64,000 nucleotides of DNA, from assembly GCF_014218705.1 (NCBI RefSeq), contig NZ_JABBJF010000018.1, forward strand, positions 33,287 to 97,286, given 5' to 3'. The notes beneath the pieces are model-generated. The model had not been told where the DNA came from. It ran no database searches and worked only from the letters and a program-made list of their open reading frames with translations. Positions 31,390 through 39,090 of this stretch are shown here, one piece after another. How positions within the stretch are numbered: the first letter of the stretch is position 1; each line of letters opens with the position of its first letter. This stretch comes from Kluyvera sichuanensis. GTDB taxonomy: Bacteria > Pseudomonadota > Gammaproteobacteria > Enterobacterales > Enterobacteriaceae. Made by a program: the position numbers and the translations under genes.

Positions 31390-32223
31390 TTAACGTTGTT
31401 TTTTTCCAGGCGGGCGATATAGGGCCAGCAGTTCGTCCACCTTTTTACGTGTGCCGCCGTTGCGGCTAATGCTGCGACGAACCTTTACGGTATACGTTTC
31501 CGCCGCATTTTTGTACCACTCCAGCGTCAGCGGCGTGCGATGGTTGGAAATCAGCACGGGAATTCGCTTCGCCACCAGCTCTTCGGCCTTATTCGCCAGA
31601 AACGCCTGTTGCTCCAGGCTAAAGCTGTTGGTGTGATACGCCGTGAAGTTCGCCGTCGCCGACAGCGGAGCATACGGCGGATCGCAATACACCACGGAAC
31701 GCGCGTCTGCACGAGTCATGCAGGTTTCATAAGACTCGCAGTAGAACTCGGCATTCTGCGCCTTTTCAGCAAAGTGGCGCAGTTCGGCTTCCGGGAAATA
31801 GGGTTTCTTATAGCGCCCAAACGGGACGTTAAACTCACCGCGCAGGTTGTAGCGGCACAGGCCGTTATAGCCGTGGCGGTTGAGGTATAAAAACAGCACT
31901 GCGCGATGGAACAGGTCGGTACTACGATTAAACTCTTCGCGCAGCTGGTAGTAGCGGTCGGCGTCATTGTTCTCAGGCACAAACATCGTGCGCGCCCGGT
32001 CGATGTACTCATCGGAGCGAGTTTTGACGATTTTATAGAGCTCGATGAGGTCGCTGTTAATGTCAGCCAGAATATAACGCGAAAAATCGGTATTCAGGAA
32101 TACCGATCCAGCACCAACGAAGGGTTCAACCAGACAATCGCCGGCAGGCAGATGATCTCTAATATCGTCGAGCAGAGGGTACTTACCTCCCGCCCATTTC
32201 AGAAAAGCGCGATTTTTTTTCAT
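31390..32223 (-). CDS. dam: Dam, GATC-specific DNA adenine methyltransferase
   Basis: A 277-residue N6-adenine methyltransferase (alpha group). The SAM-binding motif is EPFVGAGSVFLN (about 33-44), and the catalytic DPPY sits in VVYCDPPYAPLS near residue 181. It marks GATC for mismatch repair, replication control and gene regulation. The ribosome binding site is weak (tcagg), and two hairpins lie just upstream. Confidence 0.98.
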   Translation of the reverse strand: MKKNRAFLKWAGGKYPLLDDIRDHLPAGDCLVEPFVGAGSVFLNTDFSRYILADINSDLIELYKIVKTRSDEYIDRARTMFVPENNDADRYYQLREEFNRSTDLFHRAVLFLYLNRHGYNGLCRYNLRGEFNVPFGRYKKPYFPEAELRHFAEKAQNAEFYCESYETCMTRADARSVVYCDPPYAPLSATANFTAYHTNSFSLEQQAFLANKAEELVAKRIPVLISNHRTPLTLEWYKNAAETYTVKVRRSISRNGGTRKKVDELLALYRPPGKKQR

Positions 32224-32241
32224 GCGGCCTGACTAATTACA

Positions 32242-32263
32242 CTTTCTCCGGCTGTGGAGAAAG
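32242..32263 (-). promoter_or_regulatory. Hairpin immediately upstream of dam
   Basis: An 8-bp perfect stem, ctttctcc and ggagaaag, has a six-base loop. It ends 18 nt before the dam ATG (minus strand), close to the weak ribosome binding site, so it could influence translation. Confidence 0.5.
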
Positions 32264-32287
32264 CTCCGACAGCATCCTGCGCTTCTC

Positions 32288-32317
32288 CCCTATCCGCACG
32301 CGGCGGTGCGGATAGGG
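32288..32317 (-). promoter_or_regulatory. Strong hairpin in the damX-dam gap
   Basis: A 12-bp perfect stem, ccctatccgcac (32288-32299) and gtgcggataggg (32306-32317), lies 16 bp after the damX stop. There is no U-run after it, so it looks more like an mRNA-processing or stabilising stem than a full terminator. Confidence 0.6.
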
Positions 32318-32332
32318 TTGTCTTAATAACGA

Positions 32333-33625
32333 TTATTTCAGGTCAGTCTGTACCTGATGCAGCGGCTTCGCCCACGGGTTTTTCGCCTGGACGTCAGCTG
32401 GCAGCGTGGTGACAGCATGTTTCGCATCATCCTTAGATGCGTAGATGCCGCTGACCAGCACGTACCACGGCTGACCGTTACGAGAGGTTTCATACACCAC
32501 GTAGTTTTTCAGGTTCTCTTTCTTCGCCCAACCGTTCAGGTTGTCGTAGTTGGAAGAGGAGCTGAGCTGCAGCGTGTAGTGCGAGCCAGAAGCGGTTTTC
32601 AGCGCGTTCACATCGCCCGCAGATTTACCGGTTGCCGCCGCAGCAGGTGCTGCTGTAGCCGCCGTTGCGGTTGGCGCGGTAGCGGTCGCTGCTGGTTTCG
32701 CCGCTGCGGTTGCCGTCACCGGCGCTTTAACCGGGGCCGCAGTCGCTGCGGTTTCGGTATGCTTCGGCGCGGTCACCGCTGGCTTAGTTTCAACAGGCTT
32801 GGTCTGCGCGGTTGGCGCAGGCGTTTTCACCGTTGCCATCGGCTGCGGTTTGGTTTCGATAACCGTGTGCTTGCGTTCCGGACGCGGGGCGGTCGCCGTC
32901 TGGCGAGGCGCTTCCGGTGCGGTCACTGCCGGGCGAGCACCGTTGCGAATTGGCGCGACGGTTGCAGGTTCAGTTGGCAGCGTAGAGTTCACTACCGCGT
33001 TATCAATCTGACCCTGCTGCTGCGTCAGCGCATTGTTCAGGTCGCCCTGGACCTCAACGCGCTGCTGGCCGTCCGGTGCCGCATTTTCCTGACCCTGGGT
33101 TGGGGTAGAGGAAATCGGAGGCAGGGAGACGTCCTGCTGCTGCGACGGCGTATTCTCCTGGGCGGCAGGCTGAGCAGAATTATTGGCCTGATCGGTATTG
33201 GTATCGCCAGAAAGCGACACGCTCTTCTCAGAAGAGGCGCTCTGGTCGTTAGAAGATGGTGCTTTCAGGGCTGAACCAATGCCGACGATCAGCACCAGCA
33301 GCACGACAACGCCAAGCCCCATCATGACATACTGGCGGGAGGCCGGTTTACGCGGCGCAGCAGCTTTACGTTTACGCGGGCGGCGCTCTACCACTTCCTC
33401 TGCATCGCCCTCTTCGGCATCGTCAGATTCATAGTATTCGTCTTCCGGCTCAGCTTCTTCACGCGCTTTACGACTACGGGACGGACGACGCTCATCAGCA
33501 TCGAGATCCACATCATCAAAGTTGATCTGTGGCTCGTTGTCACGATCGGAAGACTGACGAGAGCGACCAGTACGACGATCGCTGGGATCGGGTTTCAGCT
33601 CGTCTTCTGGTTTAAATTCATCCAT
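32333..33625 (-). CDS. damX: DamX, SPOR-domain cell-division protein
   Basis: A 430-residue bitopic inner-membrane protein. An acidic and basic cytoplasmic part (1-98) is followed by a transmembrane helix (about 99-119), a long Gln/Ala/Pro/Thr-rich periplasmic linker and a C-terminal SPOR domain (about 350-425, [18 protein letters not shown]) that binds denuded septal peptidoglycan. The Ala/Thr/Pro linker (about 225-345) is low in complexity and gives rise to long shadow frames on the other strand. Confidence 0.95.
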   Translation of the reverse strand: MDEFKPEDELKPDPSDRRTGRSRQSSDRDNEPQINFDDVDLDADERRPSRSRKAREEAEPEDEYYESDDAEEGDAEEVVERRPRKRKAAAPRKPASRQYVMMGLGVVVLLVLIVGIGSALKAPSSNDQSASSEKSVSLSGDTNTDQANNSAQPAAQENTPSQQQDVSLPPISSTPTQGQENAAPDGQQRVEVQGDLNNALTQQQGQIDNAVVNSTLPTEPATVAPIRNGARPAVTAPEAPRQTATAPRPERKHTVIETKPQPMATVKTPAPTAQTKPVETKPAVTAPKHTETAATAAPVKAPVTATAAAKPAATATAPTATAATAAPAAAATGKSAGDVNALKTASGSHYTLQLSSSSNYDNLNGWAKKENLKNYVVYETSRNGQPWYVLVSGIYASKDDAKHAVTTLPADVQAKNPWAKPLHQVQTDLK

Positions 33626-33709
33626 TTAACACCCCACTAAAAGGCTTATGCCACGACAATTGCATATCACCTGAAGTTAAAACACCGCGCGAACGCGGCT
33701 TGACCTTTC

Positions 33710-34804
33710 TTATAGTTGCGCTTGCTGAGTATCAGCAATAGCGCCAAGAACCACGTCGTGGGATACGCCACCGCGCACCTCACTTTTCCCGATGGCCAGC
33801 GGCAGCACTAACCGCATTTCGCCAGCAAGAACCTTTTTATCTCGCATCATGTGCGGCAGATACGCCTCTGCCGACATTTCCTGCGGGCCAGCAACCGGCA
33901 GGCCTGCGCGCTTGAGCAGCGTGATGATACGCTGCGTGTCTTCGGCAGCAAACTGCCCCAGACGTTCTGATGTATGCGCGGCCATGACCATACCTGCCGC
34001 AACGGCTTCGCCGTGCAGCCAGTTGCCGTAACCCATCTCGGCTTCGATCGCATGACCGAAAGTATGCCCAAGATTGAGTAAAGCACGTAACCCGGTTTCG
34101 CGCTCGTCGGCTGCCACAACATCCGCTTTCAGCTCACAACAACGGCGGATACAGTACGCCATTGCTTTTTCATCGAGCGCCATCAGCGCATCGATGTTCT
34201 CTTCCAGCCAGTCAAAGAACGGCGCATCAAGAATGATGCCGTATTTGATCACTTCAGCAAGACCGGAGGAGAGTTCGCGTTTCGGCAACGTTTTCAGGCA
34301 GTTCAGGTCAACAACCACGGAGGCTGGCTGCCAGAATGCGCCGATCATGTTTTTGCCGAGAGGGTGGTTGACCGCGGTTTTGCCGCCAACCGAAGAGTCC
34401 ACCTGAGACAACAAGGTGGTAGGAACCTGAATAAAACGCACACCGCGCTGATAGCTCGCCGCTGCAAAACCGGTCAAGTCGCCAATAACGCCGCCGCCTA
34501 AAGCAACGAGAGTCGTATCGCGACCGTGCGGTTTTTGCAAAAGCGCAGTAAAGACGGTGTCCATGACGGCCAGGCTTTTATACTGTTCGCCGTCCGGCAG
34601 AATGACGCTATCAACCTTCACGCCAGCCTGCTCCAGCACGGAACGAACCTGGTCCAGATAGAGCGGTGCCAGCGTTTCGTTGGTGACCAGCATAACCTGA
34701 TCGCCAGACTTGAGCGGTAAGAAGGAAGCTGGATCGTTAAACAAACCAGCCGCGATGGTTATCGGGTAACTACGTTCCCCGAGAGTTACAGTAAGCCTCT
34801 CCAT
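33710..34804 (-). CDS. aroB: AroB, 3-dehydroquinate synthase
   Basis: A 364-residue enzyme for the second step of the shikimate pathway. The NAD-binding loop is [20 protein letters not shown], and metal ligands are in [11 protein letters not shown]. The length is two residues more than the E. coli protein because of a different C-terminus (TQQAQL). It lies between aroK and damX in the same orientation. Confidence 0.97.
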   Translation of the reverse strand: MERLTVTLGERSYPITIAAGLFNDPASFLPLKSGDQVMLVTNETLAPLYLDQVRSVLEQAGVKVDSVILPDGEQYKSLAVMDTVFTALLQKPHGRDTTLVALGGGVIGDLTGFAAASYQRGVRFIQVPTTLLSQVDSSVGGKTAVNHPLGKNMIGAFWQPASVVVDLNCLKTLPKRELSSGLAEVIKYGIILDAPFFDWLEENIDALMALDEKAMAYCIRRCCELKADVVAADERETGLRALLNLGHTFGHAIEAEMGYGNWLHGEAVAAGMVMAAHTSERLGQFAAEDTQRIITLLKRAGLPVAGPQEMSAEAYLPHMMRDKKVLAGEMRLVLPLAIGKSEVRGGVSHDVVLGAIADTQQAQL

Positions 34805-34860
34805 AACGCGACGTCCACCTTAGTTACTTTTATTCGCTGGCGTTCTATTCTGGGCCAGTA

Positions 34861-35382
34861 TTAGTTGCTTTCCAGCATATGGATAATCTGGTTGGCGACA
34901 ACTTTTGCGCTCTGATCGTCAGTACGGATAGTGACATCCGCAATCTCTTCGTACAGTGGATTACGTTCATCAGCCAGCGCTACAAGCACTTCGCGCGGTG
35001 GAGTTTCGACCTGCAGCAGCGGGCGCTTTTTATCGCGCTGAGTACGAGCCAGCTGTTTTTCAATGGTCGTTTCCAGATAGACGACGACACCACGAGCGGA
35101 GAGACGATTGCGCGTTTCACGTGATTTTACAGAGCCACCGCCTGTTGCCAGAACAATACCCTGCTTTTCCGTTAACTCATTGATGATTTTTTCTTCGCGG
35201 TCACGGAAACCTTCTTCGCCTTCGACATCAAAGACCCAGCCCACGTCAGCGCCTGTTCGTTTCTCAATCTCTTGATCAGAATCGTAAAATTCCATATTGA
35301 GCTGTTGAGCCAGCTGGCGCCCAATGGTGCTTTTGCCGGCACCCATAGGCCCAACCAGAAAGATATTGCGTTTCTCTGCCAT
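34861..35382 (-). CDS. aroK: AroK, shikimate kinase I
   Basis: A 173-residue P-loop kinase with Walker [12 protein letters not shown] (11-21), the shikimate-binding Asp in [17 protein letters not shown] and ATGGGSV. It phosphorylates shikimate. It is 56 bp upstream of aroB and is the first gene of the aroKB-damX-dam-rpe-gph-trpS cluster. The 281-bp region to hofQ contains its promoter and a possible small ORF on the other strand. Confidence 0.97.
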   Translation of the reverse strand: MAEKRNIFLVGPMGAGKSTIGRQLAQQLNMEFYDSDQEIEKRTGADVGWVFDVEGEEGFRDREEKIINELTEKQGIVLATGGGSVKSRETRNRLSARGVVVYLETTIEKQLARTQRDKKRPLLQVETPPREVLVALADERNPLYEEIADVTIRTDDQSAKVVANQIIHMLESN

Positions 35383-35558
35383 TTTTTTGGTACTACTAAG
35401 ACTATTCGTTAATGATAAATCCGCGCCGCAGTCGTTCGCGCGTCGCTGGACATGAACTGAAACCTCTTATGCAATAGAGCGAGAGTCAGACTGAAAATTA
35501 TCTCAATACTCCGGCTGGTTTGGCAACAGATTAAATCAGCAGACTTCAGGAGGAAGGA

Positions 35559-35753
35559 ATGTTATTCACTGACGCTCAAATCGGTACTCCTTGTATGCTA
35601 AATCCGGCCCCACGTCAAACTTGGGAAACACCTTATTCACCAAATCAGCATGTTTCCCCGTCGCTACTGCACAGAAATAATACGCGGGGTGATAAACACC
35701 ACCAGCTCGCGCCGCTCATTGTCCTTGCCATCGTGACGAAAAAGATGGCCTAA
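35559..35753 (+). CDS. Possible small ORF between aroK and hofQ, unrecognised
   Basis: A 64-codon frame starting MLFTDAQIGTPCMLNPAPRQ. Its ATG is preceded by aggagg with five bases of spacing, an ideal ribosome binding site. It is divergent from aroK and its last 90 bp run antisense to the 3' end of hofQ. No signal peptide, membrane helix or known domain is visible. I do not recognise the product; a chance frame is possible. Confidence 0.3.
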   Translation: MLFTDAQIGTPCMLNPAPRQTWETPYSPNQHVSPSLLHRNNTRGDKHHQLAPLIVLAIVTKKMA

Positions 35754-36896
35754 CAAGGGGATATCACCAAGAAACGGAACGCTATCGCTGGCCTTCTTGT
35801 TCTTCTGCGAAAAAATGCCGCCCAACGCCAGCGTTTCCCCGCTTTTGACCTCAACCTGGGTTTCAATCTCCTGTTTATCAATCGCCAGCACTTCGCCGTC
35901 CGCCTGCTGTAGCACCTGGCCGGGCATGTTTTCGCTGATACGCAACTTCAGGCGAACGCGCTGGTTTTGCAGCACGGTTGGTGTGACCTCCATGCCGAGC
36001 ACCGCCTCTTTAAACTCCACTGAGGTCGCGCCACTCTCCCCACTGGAAACCTGATAAGGGATTTCGCTTCCCTGTTTGATGCTGGCAGGCTGCAAATGCG
36101 AGGCCAGCAGCCGCGGGCTCGCGATGATATCAACCTTCTGCTTTTGCTCCAGCGCCGAGAGTTCCAGCTCAAGCAGGCGGCCGTTGATTTTACCGATATT
36201 AAACCCGCCGTGCGTCGTGGCGTCCGCAACCGAAAGATCGCTGCTTAAGGTGGTTATCTTGCCAGAACCGGTTGCCCCGGCGGCGTCAGCAAGATTCCAC
36301 TTTACTCCTAATTCTCGTAGGCTGGTTTCGTTGATAGTGACAATATGGGCCGCCAGCTCAACTTGCCCAACCGGGATATCCATCTCCTTTGCCCACGCTT
36401 CCAGCGCCGGGAGGTGCTCACGGTCATCACGTACGATCAAGCGATTGGTTCGTTTATCGACGGTGAGTGAACCGCGCGCGCTCAGTAATTTATCCCCAGC
36501 TTTCACCAGCTCGCTGGCATCAGCATGGTGCAGCACCAGGCTGCGATTCATCAGCGGCAGCGTCTGCTGGCGTTTCTCCTTTTCCTGCTGCGCTCTCGCC
36601 TGTTTCTCTTCGCGCCAGCGCTGTGAGTGCACGTAATAGACGCCTCCTTCCTGCGTGAGCACCAGTTCCATGCAGTTAATCACCGTCTGAACCGCCTGCT
36701 GCCATGGCAGGTTACGCAACTGGAGCGAGAGCGTTCCCTGCACTTCCGGGGAGATAACCATGTTCTTCTGCTCCAGGTCAGCGAGGCTCTGAAGCACCTG
36801 CGCGACCGGCACGTCGTCCACTACCAGCGTGACGTTCTTCGCCGGGGCCAGCGCTGACACCAGCGCCAGCATCAACAGCACTATCCTTTTTATCAT
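35664..36896 (-). CDS. hofQ: HofQ, secretin-like outer-membrane protein for DNA uptake
   Basis: A 410-residue secretin of the PilQ/GspD type with signal peptide MIKRIVLLMLALVSALAPA, an N-terminal secretin/TonB-like short domain (VLQSLADLEQKNMVISPEV), an N1-type domain and a C-terminal secretin domain (VPFLGDIPLLGHLFR; ELVVFITPRII). It should form the outer-membrane channel for DNA used as a nutrient. The start at 36896 is set by the signal peptide. It overlaps hofP by 119 bp. Confidence 0.92.
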   Translation of the reverse strand: MIKRIVLLMLALVSALAPAKNVTLVVDDVPVAQVLQSLADLEQKNMVISPEVQGTLSLQLRNLPWQQAVQTVINCMELVLTQEGGVYYVHSQRWREEKQARAQQEKEKRQQTLPLMNRSLVLHHADASELVKAGDKLLSARGSLTVDKRTNRLIVRDDREHLPALEAWAKEMDIPVGQVELAAHIVTINETSLRELGVKWNLADAAGATGSGKITTLSSDLSVADATTHGGFNIGKINGRLLELELSALEQKQKVDIIASPRLLASHLQPASIKQGSEIPYQVSSGESGATSVEFKEAVLGMEVTPTVLQNQRVRLKLRISENMPGQVLQQADGEVLAIDKQEIETQVEVKSGETLALGGIFSQKNKKASDSVPFLGDIPLLGHLFRHDGKDNERRELVVFITPRIISVQ

Positions 36897-37212
36897 TCGG
36901 CGTTCCTTCTCTTTTCCATTGCCATACTCGGGGCTCACATCCCTCACCCGTTTCCACAGTCAGGCTATCCAGCGTGATTGCCGTAACCCGCCAGCCGGTG
37001 TTCAGCGTCTGCCCGACCTCCACGCGCCGCCAGCGTTCATCCCGTTCCTGCGCCATGCCAATCAGCCGTGATGCCGATTGTGTTCCACCCCGGTAGTGCC
37101 AATCAGCAAGCTGCGCTGTCTGACAGGCATCCATCACCGGGGCGAACGGATCCCGCATTCCGCATAGCAGCGGAACGGTGAGTAATAAAAGAAGCGCGCG
37201 TTCAGGATTCAT
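36778..37212 (-). CDS. hofP: HofP, DNA-utilisation/pilus assembly lipoprotein-like protein
   Basis: A 144-residue PilP-like protein with an N-terminal hydrophobic segment (MNPERALLLLLTVPLLCGM) followed by RDPFAPVMDACQ. Cys17 could be a lipidation site, but the surrounding sequence is a poor lipobox. Its ATG overlaps the hofO stop by 11 bp. The last 39 codons lie within hofQ in another frame; this tail is Gly/Ala/Arg-rich and probably unconstrained. Confidence 0.8.
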   Translation of the reverse strand: MNPERALLLLLTVPLLCGMRDPFAPVMDACQTAQLADWHYRGGTQSASRLIGMAQERDERWRRVEVGQTLNTGWRVTAITLDSLTVETGEGCEPRVWQWKREGTPNDKKDSAVDAGAGVSAGPGEERHAGSGRRAGRAGASEPR

Positions 37213-37675
37213 CGTCGCGTACCAGTTGCAGGGTAAAACGGAGCACATCGTTGTGCGTTGCCAGAGTAAAGCCCACAACCCGCATTCCGCGCTCGGCCAG
37301 CCGCAAAAAGGTGCCAGGAACGGCATGCCACGGCGTATCCAGCGAGATTTCACCGCCCGCCTCTGAAGGCTGCCAATGGGCCAGCCGGGCGCCATTTTGC
37401 TGAAAACCGACCGGAGAGAACGGTGGGATATCCTGTTCTTCCAGCCATGGTGTAGCGCACACGCCAGCGTTGAGGTGAGCGACGCGATGCCAGTGCGCCA
37501 GGTACTGCTCGTGCTGTTTCCGCCATGCCTCACGGCTTTTTCCCGCCTCAACATAGGCCTGATGTTCGACCCGGTAGCCGCCGTACATCGCTACCAGCAT
37601 CAACAGTAGCGCTCCCGCCCCCACCTTCGCCGTAGGAGACAGCGGCCATAGGCGTTCAAGGCGACGCATTTCCAC
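37202..37675 (-). CDS. hofO: HofO, PilO-like protein
   Basis: A 157-residue protein with one N-terminal transmembrane helix (about 19-34) and a periplasmic coiled-coil and domain, matching the PilO-like member of the hof operon. It overlaps hofN by 20 bp and hofP by 11 bp. A second ATG two codons in (37669) is an equally possible start. Confidence 0.85.
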   Translation of the reverse strand: MEMRRLERLWPLSPTAKVGAGALLLMLVAMYGGYRVEHQAYVEAGKSREAWRKQHEQYLAHWHRVAHLNAGVCATPWLEEQDIPPFSPVGFQQNGARLAHWQPSEAGGEISLDTPWHAVPGTFLRLAERGMRVVGFTLATHNDVLRFTLQLVRDDES

Positions 37676-38195
37676 TCTCCTCGCGTAATGCGTACTGGAA
37701 CTGCCAGCGGCCGGCGCTATCGCGCTGAATTTTGCCGGCCTGCATCAGATGAAACCCAGGGATAGCTCGCAGCGTTTGCTCAACCTCAGCCAGCGCGGAA
37801 ACCGGCGTCAACACGCCCGATAGCGACAGCACGCCGTCACGGTAGCTCAGCTCGCTCAGCCATGCCGAAGCGGGGAAATGCGCGGCCAGCGCCAGCAACC
37901 TGGGCGACCAGGCTTCAGTCACCTGCCGCGTACGTTGCCGTTTTTTGAGGGCGGCCTGCTGCTGTAAACCCGCCTGAAGCACCTGCTCCCGCTGCGCCAG
38001 TTGCTGCACTACCCGCCGTTCTGCCTCGACATGGATATTGCTAACCGCCGCGACCGGCAGCCAGTATCCACGCCCGATAAACGCCAGCACGCCGCACAAC
38101 AGCCAGACAACACCTGCCCACACGAGCCAGCGCTGAAGCAATCGCCGAAAGCGGCGCTGTCGCCAGGGAAGGAAATTCACCGGTGGGATGTTCAC
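37656..38195 (-). CDS. hofN: HofN, PilN-like protein
   Basis: A 179-residue bitopic protein beginning MNIPPVNFLPWRQRRFRRLL, the NFLPWR motif typical of PilN, then a transmembrane helix (about 24-43) and a periplasmic coiled coil. It overlaps hofM by 4 bp. With HofM and HofO it should form the inner-membrane platform. Confidence 0.9.
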   Translation of the reverse strand: MNIPPVNFLPWRQRRFRRLLQRWLVWAGVVWLLCGVLAFIGRGYWLPVAAVSNIHVEAERRVVQQLAQREQVLQAGLQQQAALKKRQRTRQVTEAWSPRLLALAAHFPASAWLSELSYRDGVLSLSGVLTPVSALAEVEQTLRAIPGFHLMQAGKIQRDSAGRWQFQYALREESGNASP

Positions 38196-38971
38196 GATGC
38201 CACCCCCATAGCCAGTGCCAGCGCCACCGCAAAGTCATCGCCTCTGGCTGGCAGCGGTGGATATTTCTGCGCCACTACACTCCAGGGATCGAAGCCTTTA
38301 TATTCGCCTGGCTGAGCAGTACAGCACACCAGGCGCTGTGGGTTGACGCCCAGTTGGATGCCGAGTTGCGTCAGCGAGGGGGCATCGTCAAACGCGCAGT
38401 GCCCCCAGCCTTCCCGGCTGGCCCAGAGCCACTGCCGGGTATCGCGCCAGACCAGCATGGCATCCTGCGAATCTAAGTGCGGCACCAGCGTCTGGAGCGC
38501 GCAGGCATCGGGGGTGATCGCCGCAATCTGTAAACGCAGCGCCTGCCCCAGCCGTTGTAGACGGGTGATATCGTGCTGCTGCGCTGCAGTGACGTTCCAT
38601 CGCCCTTGTGGCTCCACCAGGTGATAATCAAAGCAGAGCGATGCCGCATTCATCTCAAGCTGCTGCGACATCGCGCTGGCAATCCACTGCGTTTGTTCGT
38701 TTTCGCGCAGCGACATCGCCGCAAGAGGGAGGTTTTTTTGTAACGTTCTATTGGCCGGAAAGGCCAGTCTCACCGCGTGCTGCCAGGGCAACGCCTGCCG
38801 CCACGGTTTGAGCACCGCCAGCAGCGCGTCATCGCCTTGCTGCGCGGACGGCGGTAGCGGCAGTTGCCACCAGCGGCGAAGGAGCCAGCCGCGGCGAGTA
38901 CGCTGAAGTGCAACGATAAAGACGTTATCCTGCTGAATATGAAGACCCATTTGCCAGCATCTGAAAGCCAT
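38192..38971 (-). CDS. hofM: HofM, PilM-like protein
   Basis: A 259-residue cytoplasmic protein of the PilM (actin-like ATPase fold) type. It is the first gene of hofMNOPQ and is divergent from mrcA, 119 bp away. The motifs are weakly conserved, so the assignment rests on gene order and overall sequence. The start could be the ATG here or one at codon 8 (MGLHIQQDN), which fits a PilM N-terminus well. Confidence 0.87.
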   Translation of the reverse strand: MAFRCWQMGLHIQQDNVFIVALQRTRRGWLLRRWWQLPLPPSAQQGDDALLAVLKPWRQALPWQHAVRLAFPANRTLQKNLPLAAMSLRENEQTQWIASAMSQQLEMNAASLCFDYHLVEPQGRWNVTAAQQHDITRLQRLGQALRLQIAAITPDACALQTLVPHLDSQDAMLVWRDTRQWLWASREGWGHCAFDDAPSLTQLGIQLGVNPQRLVCCTAQPGEYKGFDPWSVVAQKYPPLPARGDDFAVALALAMGVAS

Positions 38972-39090
38972 TTCACGATCATCCTTACGTCACCTCACGG
39001 TGACGGCTATATCAATGCATCTGGCTTGCCTTTATACTACCGCGCGTTTGTTTATAAACTGCCCAAATGACACTTAATGGGAATTCTCCG

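Noticed and set aside
32357..33274. Open frame of 305 codons opposite damX, Arg/Cys/Gly-rich
   Set aside because: It mirrors the Ala/Pro/Thr linker of DamX and has no ribosome binding site or domain.
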